Source: Larimichthys crocea (lineage: Eukaryota > Chordata > Actinopteri > Sciaenidae). From it: DNA of 64,000 nucleotides. The notes under the pieces were generated by a model, which was not told the origin of the DNA, searched no databases, and saw only the letters and a list, made by a program, of their open reading frames with translations. The stretch lies in NCBI RefSeq assembly GCF_000972845.2, contig NC_040032.1:5475073-5539072 (forward strand), read 5' to 3'. Made by a program: the position numbers and the translations under genes. Numbering within the stretch: the stretch's first letter is position 1; each line of letters opens with the position of its first letter. Positions 12,101 through 23,345 of this stretch are shown here, in pieces.

Positions 12101-13435
12101 TGAAATGTGAAGTAATTGGGGTTGGAATATGCTCATCGGGGAATGAGCATGCTAAAGACCTGCATGTGCTTATACAGTACACACATGGATGTACATAGAA
12201 AGCTATAGCCCTGTCTTTTCAGTCTTTTGAGTATTGACAAACCAACAGAAGGGGGGAAGATGGAAGAACTGTAAGCCATCTGAGCGTGTGTGTGTGTACG
12301 AGGGGCGGCAGGGGCAATAGTTGTTGAGAACAATCCAATCAATTAACTACAGCATTGAAAAACTGAAAATCCCTGTGCCATTGATCAACTGTATAAAAGG
12401 AGCAAACATTGACAGTGACAGCTGTGACATCAATGTCTGAATCACACTTTCTATTGACATCCTCAATGGAGTGAAAATTGACCCCTACTCCAATTGAGTG
12501 CACTGTACAAAAGACATCAATAATAAAAGAAAGAATCGAGGCCGTGGGCTTGTTCCATAGATGAACAGATGAAGGAAAAGAAAATCCGATAGAAGGACGA
12601 GTGGATGAAGAGTCAGCATGTTAATGCAAGCGTGAAGGACAAGGAGAGCGGGCCATGCCACAAATATGAGAATGAGTTAATGTGAAAGAGGTGGAAGGAT
12701 TTTTGGAAAGAACCAAGCAGCAGAGGAAGGAAGGAAGAAAACGGCACTTTGGTGATGAGTGTCTCCACTCTATTCTGCATGGCTGGTTGGCACAGGTCAA
12801 TGGCATTTTGGTTGTATTTGGTGGAGCAAGTTTTGAGGCCAAAGCTGTTCTGAATAGACCGCTCACAGAGAATGAGTCACACTGGGCTTAACAGTAATGT
12901 TTTTCCAAAGAGCACAGGTGTCCCTGCTTTGGGTCCAAGGACAGACTTTCAAATTTGGAGATCTTGGCTTTGACATTAGAAGACATGGAAAAAAAATATC
13001 ATTATCATTAAGCTACAATAAGTTTATGATTATCATAGATAATTTGGTGGTATAAGTTTTTATAATTTTATGAAATGCGGACCAAAGGTAATCCAGAGAT
13101 TTTGTGCTAAATAAAAAGAAAAATGAGGCAAAATCATCTCTACATTAATTAAATAACTAATGGTACAAGACATTAGACTTACCAGTTTAATTTCATTCAT
13201 TTATTCATTCATGTTGATTAAATATTTACAAAATGCTATTTGAATAATAAATAAGTGAATCAACTAAAAAATATTAAGATGAAACTATGACGATGCCTAC
13301 CACGATTGTTATTATGGTGACCTATCTTCGATGAAAAATATAGTGGAATTTTTTTTAGGTGGGTCCAGATTGTTTATTACAAATGATGCTTTGTATTTGA
13401 TACATGTATTTCTACCTGTTATGTGTTCACTGTAG
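9116..13435 (+). other. jade2 intron C-D
   Basis: This 4.3-kb phase-0 intron has donor GTGAGA and acceptor CTGTAG. It contains a G-rich run at about 11603-11625, a CA tract at about 11973-11990 and several CA/TG-rich patches near 11640-11900 and 12290. I recognise no interspersed repeat, RNA gene or alternative exon with confidence. The open frames in this interval (up to 92 codons) show no protein family features. Confidence 0.7.
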
Positions 13436-13552
13436 GTGAGTATAGGCTGTCCAGAGAAGATGGAGCCCATTACCAAGGTGTCCCACATCCCCGCCAGCCG
13501 CTGGGCTCTGTCCTGCAGCCTGTGTCGAGAACACACGGGAACCTGCATACAG
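13436..13552 (+). CDS. jade2: jade2 exon D: linker and first Cys pair of the extended PHD finger
   Basis: This exon has 39 codons, phase 0 at both ends, with CTGTAG before and GTACGT after. [20 protein letters not shown] is the conserved linker between the zinc knuckle and the second PHD-like finger; [13 protein letters not shown] is the JADE2 form. [10 protein letters not shown] gives the first Cys pair of the second finger, and GTCIQ runs into the next exon. REHTGTC differs from mammalian KECTGTC at two positions, and the ligand Cys residues are kept. Loss of this exon would leave the frame open but would break the extended PHD fold. Confidence 0.97.
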
Positions 13553-15824
13553 GTACGTCAGATAAACACTGAATCAGTCATGCTTTGTGTTATGAAGTGC
13601 TTGTGATGAATGAAGTTCTTCTTTTCTGTTTTTTCTTTTTCAATCATGCCAAAAACACACATTTAGTTGTCCACTCTTGTCTCTTTAACCTTAAAGCTAG
13701 GTTAACATGCGCTTGTTAGATCATCATTTTGATAATGTTCATGTTTTGCTGTCCTCTTTAGCTCGTCTCTATTCCTCTAAAATAGTACCACAGCTACTCT
13801 GTGTCCACAAACAATGCATCTCCAATATAAGGTATCTGCTTTCCATAACACAAATATACGACTGCTCTGTGTCTGAAGGAGACGTCGTCAGAGTCCCCAC
13901 AACAATCTAAGTTCAGGACATATACTTGACCCTGTGAAAAACCCCATAGGTGGCATGCTAGAATATAAAACTTCATCACAGGGAGTTCCAATTACTTCTG
14001 CGAAGACGGATATAATAATCTCATTATTTATTTCTGTTCATGTACAATACCTCTTCCTCCATTTTTTCTCTTTCATCTTCTTACTATTCCAATCCTCATT
14101 CCATCTGCATGCGTATCTTACATCTGAGGACGGCACTGGAATCCAAGCAAGCTTTTTTTTAAAAACTGGGGAAAGTTTTAATTGTGTGTGAAATTCAATA
14201 TAAAGGTGTAGCTTTTAGAGTTGCATCAGAGTTCAAACCCACTCTTCTTTATAAATAGCATGGATGTACATTCTGAAATAAAGCCGTAAAGGTACACCCA
14301 CACAATCTAGTCTACCTATATACAGTACACACACATAAGGACAGCAAAGTACAAATTCAGCGCACGTGCACACACTCGCACTCAAAATGTCTCTCAACAA
14401 CACAGATCATCGTAGTTCTTAGCCTCTCGCTGGGTGCGGGTGGATGTGTTTGAACCTCTTTAACATGCTGCTGAGTGCACAAACAAAACCCCCACTGACA
14501 CACTAACACTAACCCACTTTACAGCTATTAGCCGCCGGACCATTCAGCGTTAAAAGTTCTCTTGAGGTGAACTGGATTCCCAAAGTCCTACGCTCCACCT
14601 GCGTGTGTGTACGTACGATGTATGTACATGTGTGCTGGATGACTGTGTGTGTGCAGACACTTGCATCTTTCATGATGCTTGTGCAGCGGCGAGGGGTGTT
14701 TGCTATCCCAGTATTGATGCTGTAGATTAACAGTGAGTCCCTGAGCCAGCATTGCTCATAGTGAGAGAGCCTCTCTCATGTTTCGCTTGCTGGAGGCAGC
14801 CGGCTGTACAAACTCTCGCTGAACAGCTGCCACCTCACTCTAAAGGTAAAGATTCAGCGCTACACACACTGAGAGCAGCTGGAGTCCTGTGTAGGCTTTA
14901 ATGTCTGGAAAAGTATGAAATACCAAATCAGTTTTCTGTCTTGAAAAGTTTTTTTTACACAGGAGAGTCTGTGAGAGAATAAAACATATTGCCAGTTTTT
15001 ATTTTCAAACTTTTTTTCACACTTCAATTGTGGTCTGTCATTTAAGGCCACAGCTCAAAACAATGTAAAAATGTTTGTTAAATGTCACATACAATCAGGG
15101 GAGGCAGAGAGTGATGGAAAAATGTACTTATTTTTCATACCCATTGGTATGACGCTACATTAAATACATTCCACGATCTCACAAGAAAGAGCAATCTATG
15201 GCAACATTTCAACAGTCAGTTGTGCACGTACCAGCTTGCTAAATCCAGTACCAAAGTTAGCTGTTTATGTACGTTAACTATGCCAGGCATACACATTGTC
15301 AGTGGATAAGCTTCGTATCACAAGCAAATCCCATCATGGTGTTACATGGAAATTACATTACACGGATTTGTCTTTGGTGAAGAAGAATGTGTTCTTGTTG
15401 ATCGCTCTGCGCTTTGCCTCTGCGAGCACTATACTCTAAGAGCAAAGAGGAAAATCTCACATGAAGTTAAAGCAGCTTTAAGCCAGCGTTCACATTTTTG
15501 ATCAGGTCTGCTCATTGTAGATTAAATATGAGCTGATTTATCTTCATCACTCCCGTGCATCTGTAGCACGTCTGTCTAGGTATGTGTGTTTAATTTACGG
15601 TTGGTCAGACCCCTCAGATCAGATCAGAATTCTTGCCTTTATCTGTTTTGATAGTGTAAGCCATGTTGCTCTAAGATGTTCTACTTCAAGAAGACTTCGT
15701 CTTTGGTCATTTCATCTTTTGGTAATTTGTTCATAACAAGTTTTCGTTAATGATACCTTGCCGCGTCTCTTTTCATGTGTGTTAAGTGTTCAGGCATAAA
15801 TATTTGTATTTAATGACCTGTTGC

Positions 15825-16010
15825 ATTAATTGAACAGTTCTCCAAGTGTAACGGGACTCTTAATTAGAGTTTTATTAAAGGAAGGTGCACGGCAAAAGGT
15901 CAGACAGTCAAGCCTGTACTGCATTTGTTAAAGCTCATTGAGAGTCGGTCTGTGAACAACAGTCTTCAGTAATAAGGTGACACACTCAGCTAATTAAGAA
16001 AGTACTTTTG
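15825..16010. promoter_or_regulatory. candidate conserved non-coding element
   Basis: This is a non-repetitive, non-coding block containing GCATTAATTGAAC, CTCTTAATTAGAG (an 11-13-bp near palindrome) and CAGCTAATTAAG, which are core sites for homeodomain proteins, within about 170 bases and with balanced composition. Its appearance resembles intronic vertebrate enhancers, but that is inference from motif density only. Alignment to another fish genome would decide it. Confidence 0.25.
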
Positions 16011-17879
16011 CTTCATGGTTTTTGGTTTGTCTTCTTCACAGATTTCAGAGGAACATGGCAGCCCTTTAGATTTAAATACATGTAACCAGGCTATAGCTAC
16101 AGCAGGTAACAAATTATGCTGTTGCTAAAATAAGTTGGAAAATTTACTGAAAATGAATCAAGTCAACTTAAGTCAGTTCTTAGGCTCAAACTCATGCTTT
16201 GCAGGCTGAACTGTACTCTCTCTCTTTTAGGATCTATTGTAAATGCAAAGATTTACAAATAAATACCAAAACATATGTTATTCTCCCATACAGAGTGCAA
16301 TAAGATGATTTTAACATTGTTAAAGAGAGGGAAACTGGATGTTTATTCACCACAAAGTTGTTAGTGTAGCACCACGCCAAGCAGGACACCACATAAAAGG
16401 CTAAGATTCAGACAAATAAATGTCTTGGGGGGGAAAAAGTTTTCAAAGTAAAATGTAAGCCTAGATTTCAACTGAACATTGCAAATCCTTGAATGTTTGT
16501 GGATTTGAGCAAAATCAAAGGTTTTGAAAATGAATGAATAAAATATAGCGGCACAAATAATCAATATTCCTCAGGTGTCAGGCTCTCTCTCCATCCAAGG
16601 ATCCACATTTCACATCTTCAGGAAAACCATCTGATGGATATCGGCACTGATATACTGTAGCTGCGCTTTAAGTCCATGATTTCATCAGGATTTCTTCACT
16701 TGACAAAGTTAGAAATGGAAAGATTTTCATGACGAATGTCTCGCCCCTGTCAGTTTGTGTTTTTAACACAACAACAAAATATGTCCTCATAAGCGTGTGT
16801 CCTGTTACCACCTTAATTATCTAGGATCGTTGAGCAGATGTGTGTGGGGAGTATTGTTTTGACACAAATAAAACAGTTCAAAGATGATAAAAATGATTAA
16901 TTAACACTATACTTAATACTCTAAGTAAGTAAGTAAGTAAGTAGGCAGTGCTGAAAAGTTCATATAAATGGGTTTTTTGGACTTTTGGGTCCATATTTAT
17001 CAAACATTTAAGAATTACACCTACGGATGCTCTAAAGCACCAACATAGGTGTAAAAAAGAAAACTGGATTGAAGATAACTGCACAGTCAAACAAACATTC
17101 TGTTATCCACAAACACCTTAAAAGTACTCAGTTAGCGTGGGCGGTGTTAAAAAAACACATTATTAATGAATCCCTTCCTGAACTGAGCAGGTGCAGTCGA
17201 AAAGGCCAGATGAGTATTTTTGCGATGACTTGGCCCGTACCAAACAACACATCTAGTCAGCTCCACGCTGTGTTCAACCTTTTGCCTTTTGACACCGAAT
17301 AAGTAATAGCAGCTGCTGCTGACATTTGGAGAAGTCGGCAATAAAATGGGTCTACAGTGAAGAGCTTTGACTGTAACTCTCCTTGACTCTAACTCACTTT
17401 TTAACAGGATGATGTATAGTGGCGTCTCACACAGGCCAGATATGATTATTGGATCACGCCTTCTGTTCCTCTATCACTGACTTTGTCTTTATTCAGTCAT
17501 TTATTAAATTTGGGACTGTTTTTTTTCTCATTGATTTAAGGAGACTAAACACTTTAGTGTAAGTAATGTGACATATTTCTGAATAAAACCACAACATCGA
17601 TTTAAATTTCAAAATTTCTAACGTGTGATTGGATCAATAGCGGGTATGTCTATGTCAACACATCATGGAATGGAGCTATACAGGAATATGGAGCTGCAGA
17701 GAACCCCAAACACGTCTCCTTTATAGACAGACCCAGAATATAAAACATAAACACAAATATAACTTAAATATACAATTTAAAGCCAGAGAATTAAAGGTGC
17801 TTAAGGTGCAGCATGCAGCCTGTCTAATGGCCCCCAGGAGGATATTCCAGGGGTGTTATTACCAAAAACGGCATGTACC

Positions 17880-18280
17880 TAGCCTTTTTTTTTTTTTTTC
17901 TTTGAATGGGGCATCGTTGGATGATCTGAGGGGTGTAGTGGTTCTATAGGGAAGATAAGTTCTGAGATACATGTTGGGGTGAGAGGTCTCATTTCTTGGA
18001 TCTTGTTAGTAACCAGGCTGCAGTGTTATGAACTAGTTATACACGGGACATCGTAGCCTGAGAGATGCCTGGATGATGTAGTTACGTGAATGACTCTTTT
18101 GAAATCAGCAGGTGATAAGAAATGCCTGGTTTGGAGATGTTCTGAGTTGGAAGACACTGATCTGGTCTGTAAAAACCTAAAACTCAAATATGACACCCAG
18201 GTTTTTTGTGTGTGGTCTGATGTAGGAAGAAAAGTCTTGGTAGTTCGGTATTGAAATGACTAGATTAGACCTCAACCACT
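17880..18280 (+). repeat. dispersed teleost repeat 4, 3' part
   Basis: After a T-rich run, the sequence follows a long interspersed repeat common in fish. Marks are GATCTGAGGGGTGTAGTGG, GATACATGTTGGGGTGAGAGG, CGGGACATCGTAGCCTGAGA, GATGCCTGG, ATCAGCAGGTGATAAGAAAT, TGTTCTGAGTTGGAAGA and ATATGACACCCAGGTTTTT. Other parts of what seems to be the same or a sister family occur at 44520-44790 (5' part) and 55230-55700 (middle). There is no intact ORF, and the class is not established by what I can see. Confidence 0.6.
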
Positions 18281-20180
18281 TATTTTTTCCAGTTCAACTC
18301 CAAACACACACCTACTACAATGTTATTGCTCTGCAAGGTACTTAATTATTTGGACACATATTTGACATATATAACAAGTCTTTCTGTCTTCATCCAACTA
18401 TAATCCAGGTTCATGTAATTATGTTTGTGGTGCTCAAAGCGTTGGAAAAATTACATTAAAAAGATTCAAAGGCTCCATCTGTTCCCAAACACGATGTGTC
18501 CCAATGTGTGTTACTCTGAATTCATCTACAGCGGGGGTTCCTGTTTCTATATTTACAGTTTCATTGCAGATTAGGCCAACTATCCTCGAATATGAAGTAG
18601 ACAAGGGGTCTCCTGTCAATCTTTTTGTGATTTCACATGGGTTCATATGCCTGTTTAGAAATTCTGAAAGTAGGGGTTCAGGCATTATGTCTCTCTGCTT
18701 ATCTTCCCAACACACAAATAAGCCTTGATACTGAGTAGAAAAAGAGGAAGTGAGACAGACCAAGAAACGAGAGGGTGCAGGAGAGAGATTGAGCTGCATT
18801 AAAACAAAATTAAACAGAAGCTTAACATAATTTGCTCTGCATTTGACTGTGGTTTCTTACCAAATACAGTAAGAACATAGACCTCTCAGCAATACTGCAG
18901 CCTCACACAGAAGGCTGGTGGATCCTGAAGGCTGACAGGTTGCAATGATGAACTGATTTACCTTGCGTACTGATGACCTACTTTAGTTCAAAATCAGTGA
19001 ATTGTTGTTGGGGGTGTGGCAGGGAATGAAAAGGGAAAATACAGCACGGACTAGTCTTCAGTGTTCAAGGTAATTACTGCAAAAACAGGATATAATAGCC
19101 TTTAACGTTTTTTCTTTTTTTTTTTTGCCACATCTTCTAAACCACATTAGGAAATGGTCCGAGGCCTGGTACCATTTAAACACTTTTCATAGGGACTATT
19201 CCTTTTGTAGGAAGTACTAGGTTTTTACAGCAAGATAAAAGATTGGGATAAGTACAGGTACTGCCTACTTTTATTATTTTTATTTGTTAAATCAGCTAAA
19301 AGCTTCAGAATTCTCAATGTAAGATTTGTCTCTCTCTAGAAGAGTAGCGTAGGTTTTTACTGTTAACAAAGAGCTACTGTGTAAACGAAACTTTTGAAGT
19401 TATGCCAGGGAAAGGGAGAAACGGAGAGTGAGAGAGGAAAGGTTGCTTGTGAAAACGTTAGACAGAAGTTGATTCCCAGATGGCGGAGTCAGCAGGATCA
19501 GTCAGGTTTTTGTCACCACGCTCATAAACAACACAGAGAGTCACCGTCCTGCTGAATGCTGAACACTCTCTGAAAAATACAAGCGCCGACCTGCGCTCGC
19601 GCACGCTTACAAATGTACATGTACGCAGCGACTACAACACAACCACAAGGGCTCACACACACCAAATCACACCATGCCTGGAGGGACTCAGTGGGAGGCA
19701 GACTCTTATGTATGACCTGTAAGGGATAGCACTGTGAGATACACAAACACACACACACACACACACACGTATATTCAACGTTACCGAAATGTCAGCAAAA
19801 ATGGGAGAACCGTGTTTGTTGTGACTCGGCTTGTCTTTCTGCTTTGCTGCACTTCTATTGGAACCTTGATAACAGAAGAAATGGACCGAAAATGACACTT
19901 TAAAACAAATAGTTGTGACAAAGTGCCTGAAACATTTAAGACAAAAAAAAATCTGGGTGTGTGTTTACATGCATGTGTGTTTCAAAGAGAGAGGTTATGA
20001 GTGAAGTTGCTCCAAGCTTATAACAAAACCAGTTTCTGACAATCTTCTTGTCTTTTTAATGAACCCTGAGACAGAATAAACACTCAAATGGGATTTCCCA
20101 TTCCCTGTTTTACCTCCTGTTCCTACTTTCTTTTCTCCTCTTGTAATTTCTGTTCTCTACTCTGTTTACTCTATTCTCAG

Positions 20181-20678
20181 TGCTCCATGCCCTCCTGTAT
20201 CGTGGCCTTCCATGTGACCTGCGCCTTCGACCACGGCCTGGAGATGAGGACCATCCTGGCAGAGAACGACGAGGTGCGCTTCAAGTCCTTCTGCCTGGAG
20301 CACAGCTGCACTGCCAGCAACAGTAGTGCAACCATCAACAGCAACCCCAGTTTAACCAGTGTGAGCAACGGCAACCACAACACCACTTCCACCACCAACG
20401 GCGCACACAGCGCAGCCAGACCTGACTGGGCCACCACTGGTGTCAGTTCTGACCTCCGGCTGGAACAGCAGCACCAGCCAAACAGCAGCAGTGACCCGGA
20501 GCAGAGGTCGGTATTGTACCCAGTTTCGGTGTCTGCATCAGAGCGAGCTGAACGGGACCAGCTGGAGAGAGAGAAGGTTAGCCAGAGGAAACAGAAGCTT
20601 CAGGAGCTGGAGGATGAGTTTTACCGACTGGTGGATCCCAGAGAGGTGGCTGAAAATCTGGCGCTTCCCATCTCCCAG
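20181..20678 (+). CDS. jade2: jade2 exon E: second PHD finger core, Ser/Asn/Thr-rich insert, start of helical region
   Basis: This exon has 166 codons, phase 0 at both ends, with CTATTCTCAG before and GTACAT after. Exon residues 1-42 carry the remaining ligands of the extended PHD: CSMPSC, FHVTC, FCLEH. HVTCAFDHGLEMRTILAEND is nearly invariant. Residues 43-115 are low complexity, rich in Asn, Ser and Thr, with Gln later (QQHQ). By comparison with the roughly 27 residues I recall at this place in human JADE2, the linker here is about 65 residues longer. Residues 118-135 (SASERAERDQLEREKVSQ) begin a charged helix. RKQKLQELEDEFYRLVDPREVAENL matches the conserved post-PHD helical region. The low-complexity part is in frame and uninterrupted, so I read it as coding. 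Confidence 0.95.
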
Positions 20679-21838
20679 GTACATGAAACAAAAATACTTT
20701 TAATATTTGTCATATGAAATGATAGAAAATGATACCATACACTTGTTATTCTTTCTAATAGCTGTACCCCCATGTGCACTAAAACTGAGGCAGTTATAAA
20801 TAAGTATAAATCCTGCAGATGGGCTTGACACACAGCTCACTGACGAGCAAACTTGCCAACCCTCCTGATTTTCCCAGGAGACTCACATTTTTCATTGTCG
20901 TCTCCTGGTTTCCTCCCAGCATCTCCCATATCTCTCCCGATCTATGACAACTTTTCGGTGTTTCAGTACGTTACGTTTGAGGGGCGGCACTGTTTTTTTG
21001 TTTTTTTTTACCTGTTACACAGACTCTGTGTTTGCAGCTTCACTTGATTATAATGGACACACTGTGGGTACGTGCTGTGGGCATGCTCTAAGGGCAGGAC
21101 AGGAAAAAAAAGAAATGGATGTAAACTAATGAATAGTTTGCATCAGACAGGAGAATTTTTCTTTATTTTTTCCCCTAAGAGTTACCTTTAACTATGGAGC
21201 ATTTAAGAACTTTCCAAACATTTTGGCTTATTATGTAATGTGTAAATAAGAAATTATAATAATACTGTAAATAATACTGTACATAAAAACCTGATAGGTT
21301 CCCCCATTCGCCTGCACATTATTCTCATCTTTATCTTTATATGCATGCATGGTTCATATATTAGTCAAGATGAAGGGTTTGGCTTCCACAATTAATTAGA
21401 TGTAATCAGATGTGGTATTGATGAGTTGCATTTGGAGTGCTGGCCCGAGTGCATCAAATAAAGTGCTCCCACTTCACAGGTAAACTGTCTGATAAATCAC
21501 AGGCATTCGTTTAAAACGTGCCATGATTAACTGGTCTCTGCTTTCCAAACATGGTTGTGGCTGCAGGCAAGAGTTTTTTTTTGTTGTTGTTGTTGTTGTT
21601 TTTTTACAAAGGAGGCTACGACTGTAAGCAAACAGATTTTCATGCATAGACATAAAACTTTCCAACAGTTTAAAATATATAAGCATATTAATTTGCGCCT
21701 TTGGAATTGCAGCACATTTGCAGTGTAAATGCACCATAGAAAATATGTTTTATGATACTATGGATGCTATTGGTGAACTAATAATAAACGAAAAAAAGAC
21801 AACATGATGAATGTGTATATATGTATCTCTTCTTTTAG
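20679..21838 (+). other. jade2 intron E-F
   Basis: This is the shortest intron here (1.16 kb), phase 0, with donor GTACAT and acceptor TCTTTTAG. It contains a dispersed repeat fragment at 20845-20965 and a short (TTG)n run at about 21580-21602. Nothing else is recognisable. Confidence 0.75.
20845..20965 (+). repeat. dispersed teleost repeat 5 fragment
   Basis: ACTTGCCAACCCTCCTGATT, TTCCCAGGAGACTCACATTT, GTCTCCTGG, CTCCCATATCTCTCCCGAT follow a repeat core I have seen widely in fish sequence, whose hallmark is repeated CTCCCG(T)AT-like blocks. No coding potential is seen. Only about 120 bases are recognisable. Confidence 0.45.
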
Positions 21839-22003
21839 GTGGACTTCTTATATCAGTTCTGGAAAATGAAGAGGAAGGCCAATTTTAATCGACCCCTGGT
21901 GACCTTAAAGAGAGATGAGGTGGACAACCTGGCCCAGCAGGAGCAGGACGTCCTCTACAGACGCCTCAAACTCTTCACACACCTCAGACAAGACCTGGAG
22001 AGG
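21839..22003 (+). CDS. jade2: jade2 exon F: conserved helical region after the PHD fingers
   Basis: This exon has 55 codons, phase 0 at both ends, with TCTTTTAG before and a strong GTGAGT donor. [20 protein letters not shown] is the JADE-family FWK/KRK motif region. [20 protein letters not shown] followed by [10 protein letters not shown] is identical to mammalian JADE2 and differs from JADE1 ([20 protein letters not shown]). The segment is predicted to be helical and basic. It belongs to the part of JADE proteins linked in the literature to assembly of the HBO1 complex, a family-level statement. The frame continues directly into exon G (LER then VRN), so no exon is missing across the following 32.5-kb intron. 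Confidence 0.97.
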
Positions 22004-22559
22004 GTGAGTAGATATGTTTGTGTTGTGTGAAACTTGTTGCTTTGCAGACGAGAGGTAATTTTTCATTTTGCATCTATCTGTGTGTGCGTCTGTGTGTTTG
22101 CATGTGCTTTATCCAGCCAGTGTGGCTGGCTTTGAAGGGTAATTTGAAATTTTCAGGATGTTAATTAAAAAGATCATAGACAGTATCATATGAAGCTGAT
22201 TTTGACTTTCATGAATATTAATCTTAAATGAATGAATAGCCTGAAGGATGAAGGCATAATGAAATGGCTGAATGATATAATAAGAGATTGAATGATAGTC
22301 CAATGTTCAAAACTAAAAAAGGGAAAATCCACCCAACACACAGAATTTGTTTGGTTTTCCTCTGATCTGTGTTCACTCTGACAGTTTATTCACTATAAGT
22401 AAAAGCTTGTCGGCACAGAGTACTCAAATCTGAGTTTTCTTGATGAAATCAGCAGGAGTGTTTTGGTTCTTGTGCTTCTGAGCACAGAAATAGCATATGT
22501 ATGTCCCTTAGGATGTAGAAAGTTACCTCTATAATGGAATATTGTGGGAGGTGGAGTTG

Positions 22560-23345
22560 TACCGACTAGAAATAGTTGGGAATTTTTGAAAGACTCTGGG
22601 TGCGTTTGGTACTCATGAGCCTCTTACTGAGCACTACTGTGTTGGTGTTCCCCAGAGAAAATATGCTAATACTTGTGCTACTGCATGTAATGTAGAGTAA
22701 GACTTTGATTTGAAGTCTGCCGAAGGGTCCTAGAGAGAATACTGTCAAGGAACTATCTACTGCAGTTCTGCTGAGGGACTTCAACACTAACAAACAGACA
22801 GGTTGGTCCTTCCTGCTTAAACTAAGCCCTAGTGGTGCTTTAAAATTGAACTTCTGTGCAGAGACTATTCATAATGGCCAACATGTTCAAGTGTGGTCTG
22901 TTTCACAGTACTACCTATTACAGGACCTTGGGTCAAAGAGCATTGATCGATTATGTAGTTGTGTACTCGGGTCCTTGCTTCAGGTGGATCAGATTTTGGT
23001 TGAAACCCAAACGTGCAGTTACAGTGAAGTGAAGACATCTGGCTGAGGACCCAGTCTGCGAGGTCTTCAACTCTTTAGATTAATATTTTCTGCATCTATG
23101 GAAGGTTTAGTGGCCAGAAGCCTCCCTTGTGGGACCTCCCGTGCCTGTGTGGTGGCAAACTAAGAATCAAACTTGGTTAGTCAAGGAAACTATATCAGAC
23201 AGGCCAGAAGGACGTGGAAACAAAAGTTCAGGGAGGGCATGGACAGGACACAGACCTCTGTGGACAACACAGAGTCAAAGAGTTGTCTTCTCTGCCAAGA
23301 GTGGATGAGATTCGCTCCAAGATGTTGGTTGTCCTTGTTTACACA
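22560..23345 (+). mobile_element. decayed non-LTR (LINE) retrotransposon: endonuclease and start of RT region
   Basis: Broken reading frames on the + strand carry LINE-type landmarks in the correct order. RDFNTN near 22776-22793 corresponds to the GDFNA motif of the AP endonuclease. SPSGALKLNFCAETI near 22826-22870 corresponds to the NPSGALLLDFCASH stretch. SIDRLCSCV with an adjacent frame reading DYVVVYSG near 22942-22970 corresponds to SMIDFVVVS. VDEIRSKML near 23302-23328 corresponds to VDEIRPE at the start of the reverse-transcriptase region. Several frameshifts and stops separate these pieces, and no intact RT follows, so this is a dead 5' and middle fragment. The clade is not determined. 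Confidence 0.6.

Larger units (their letters stand above)
13553..20180 (+). other. jade2 intron D-E
   Basis: This 6.6-kb phase-0 intron has a strong donor (GTACGT) and a pyrimidine-rich acceptor ending CTATTCTCAG. It contains CA-like patches near 14320-14380, an (AAGT)5 run at about 16922-16942, a dispersed-repeat fragment at 17880-18280, and a CA tract at about 19746-19768. A unique-looking TAAT-rich block lies at 15825-16010 (separate entry). The remainder shows no gene. The 121-codon minus-strand frame at 18434-18799 has no recognisable domain or splice context. Confidence 0.7.

Noticed and set aside
20088..20180. Upstream extension of exon E (open frame starts at 20088)
   Set aside because: The extension is the pyrimidine-rich acceptor region (Phe/Ser/Leu/Cys translation), and a clear TTCTCAG acceptor precedes the conserved CSMPSC.
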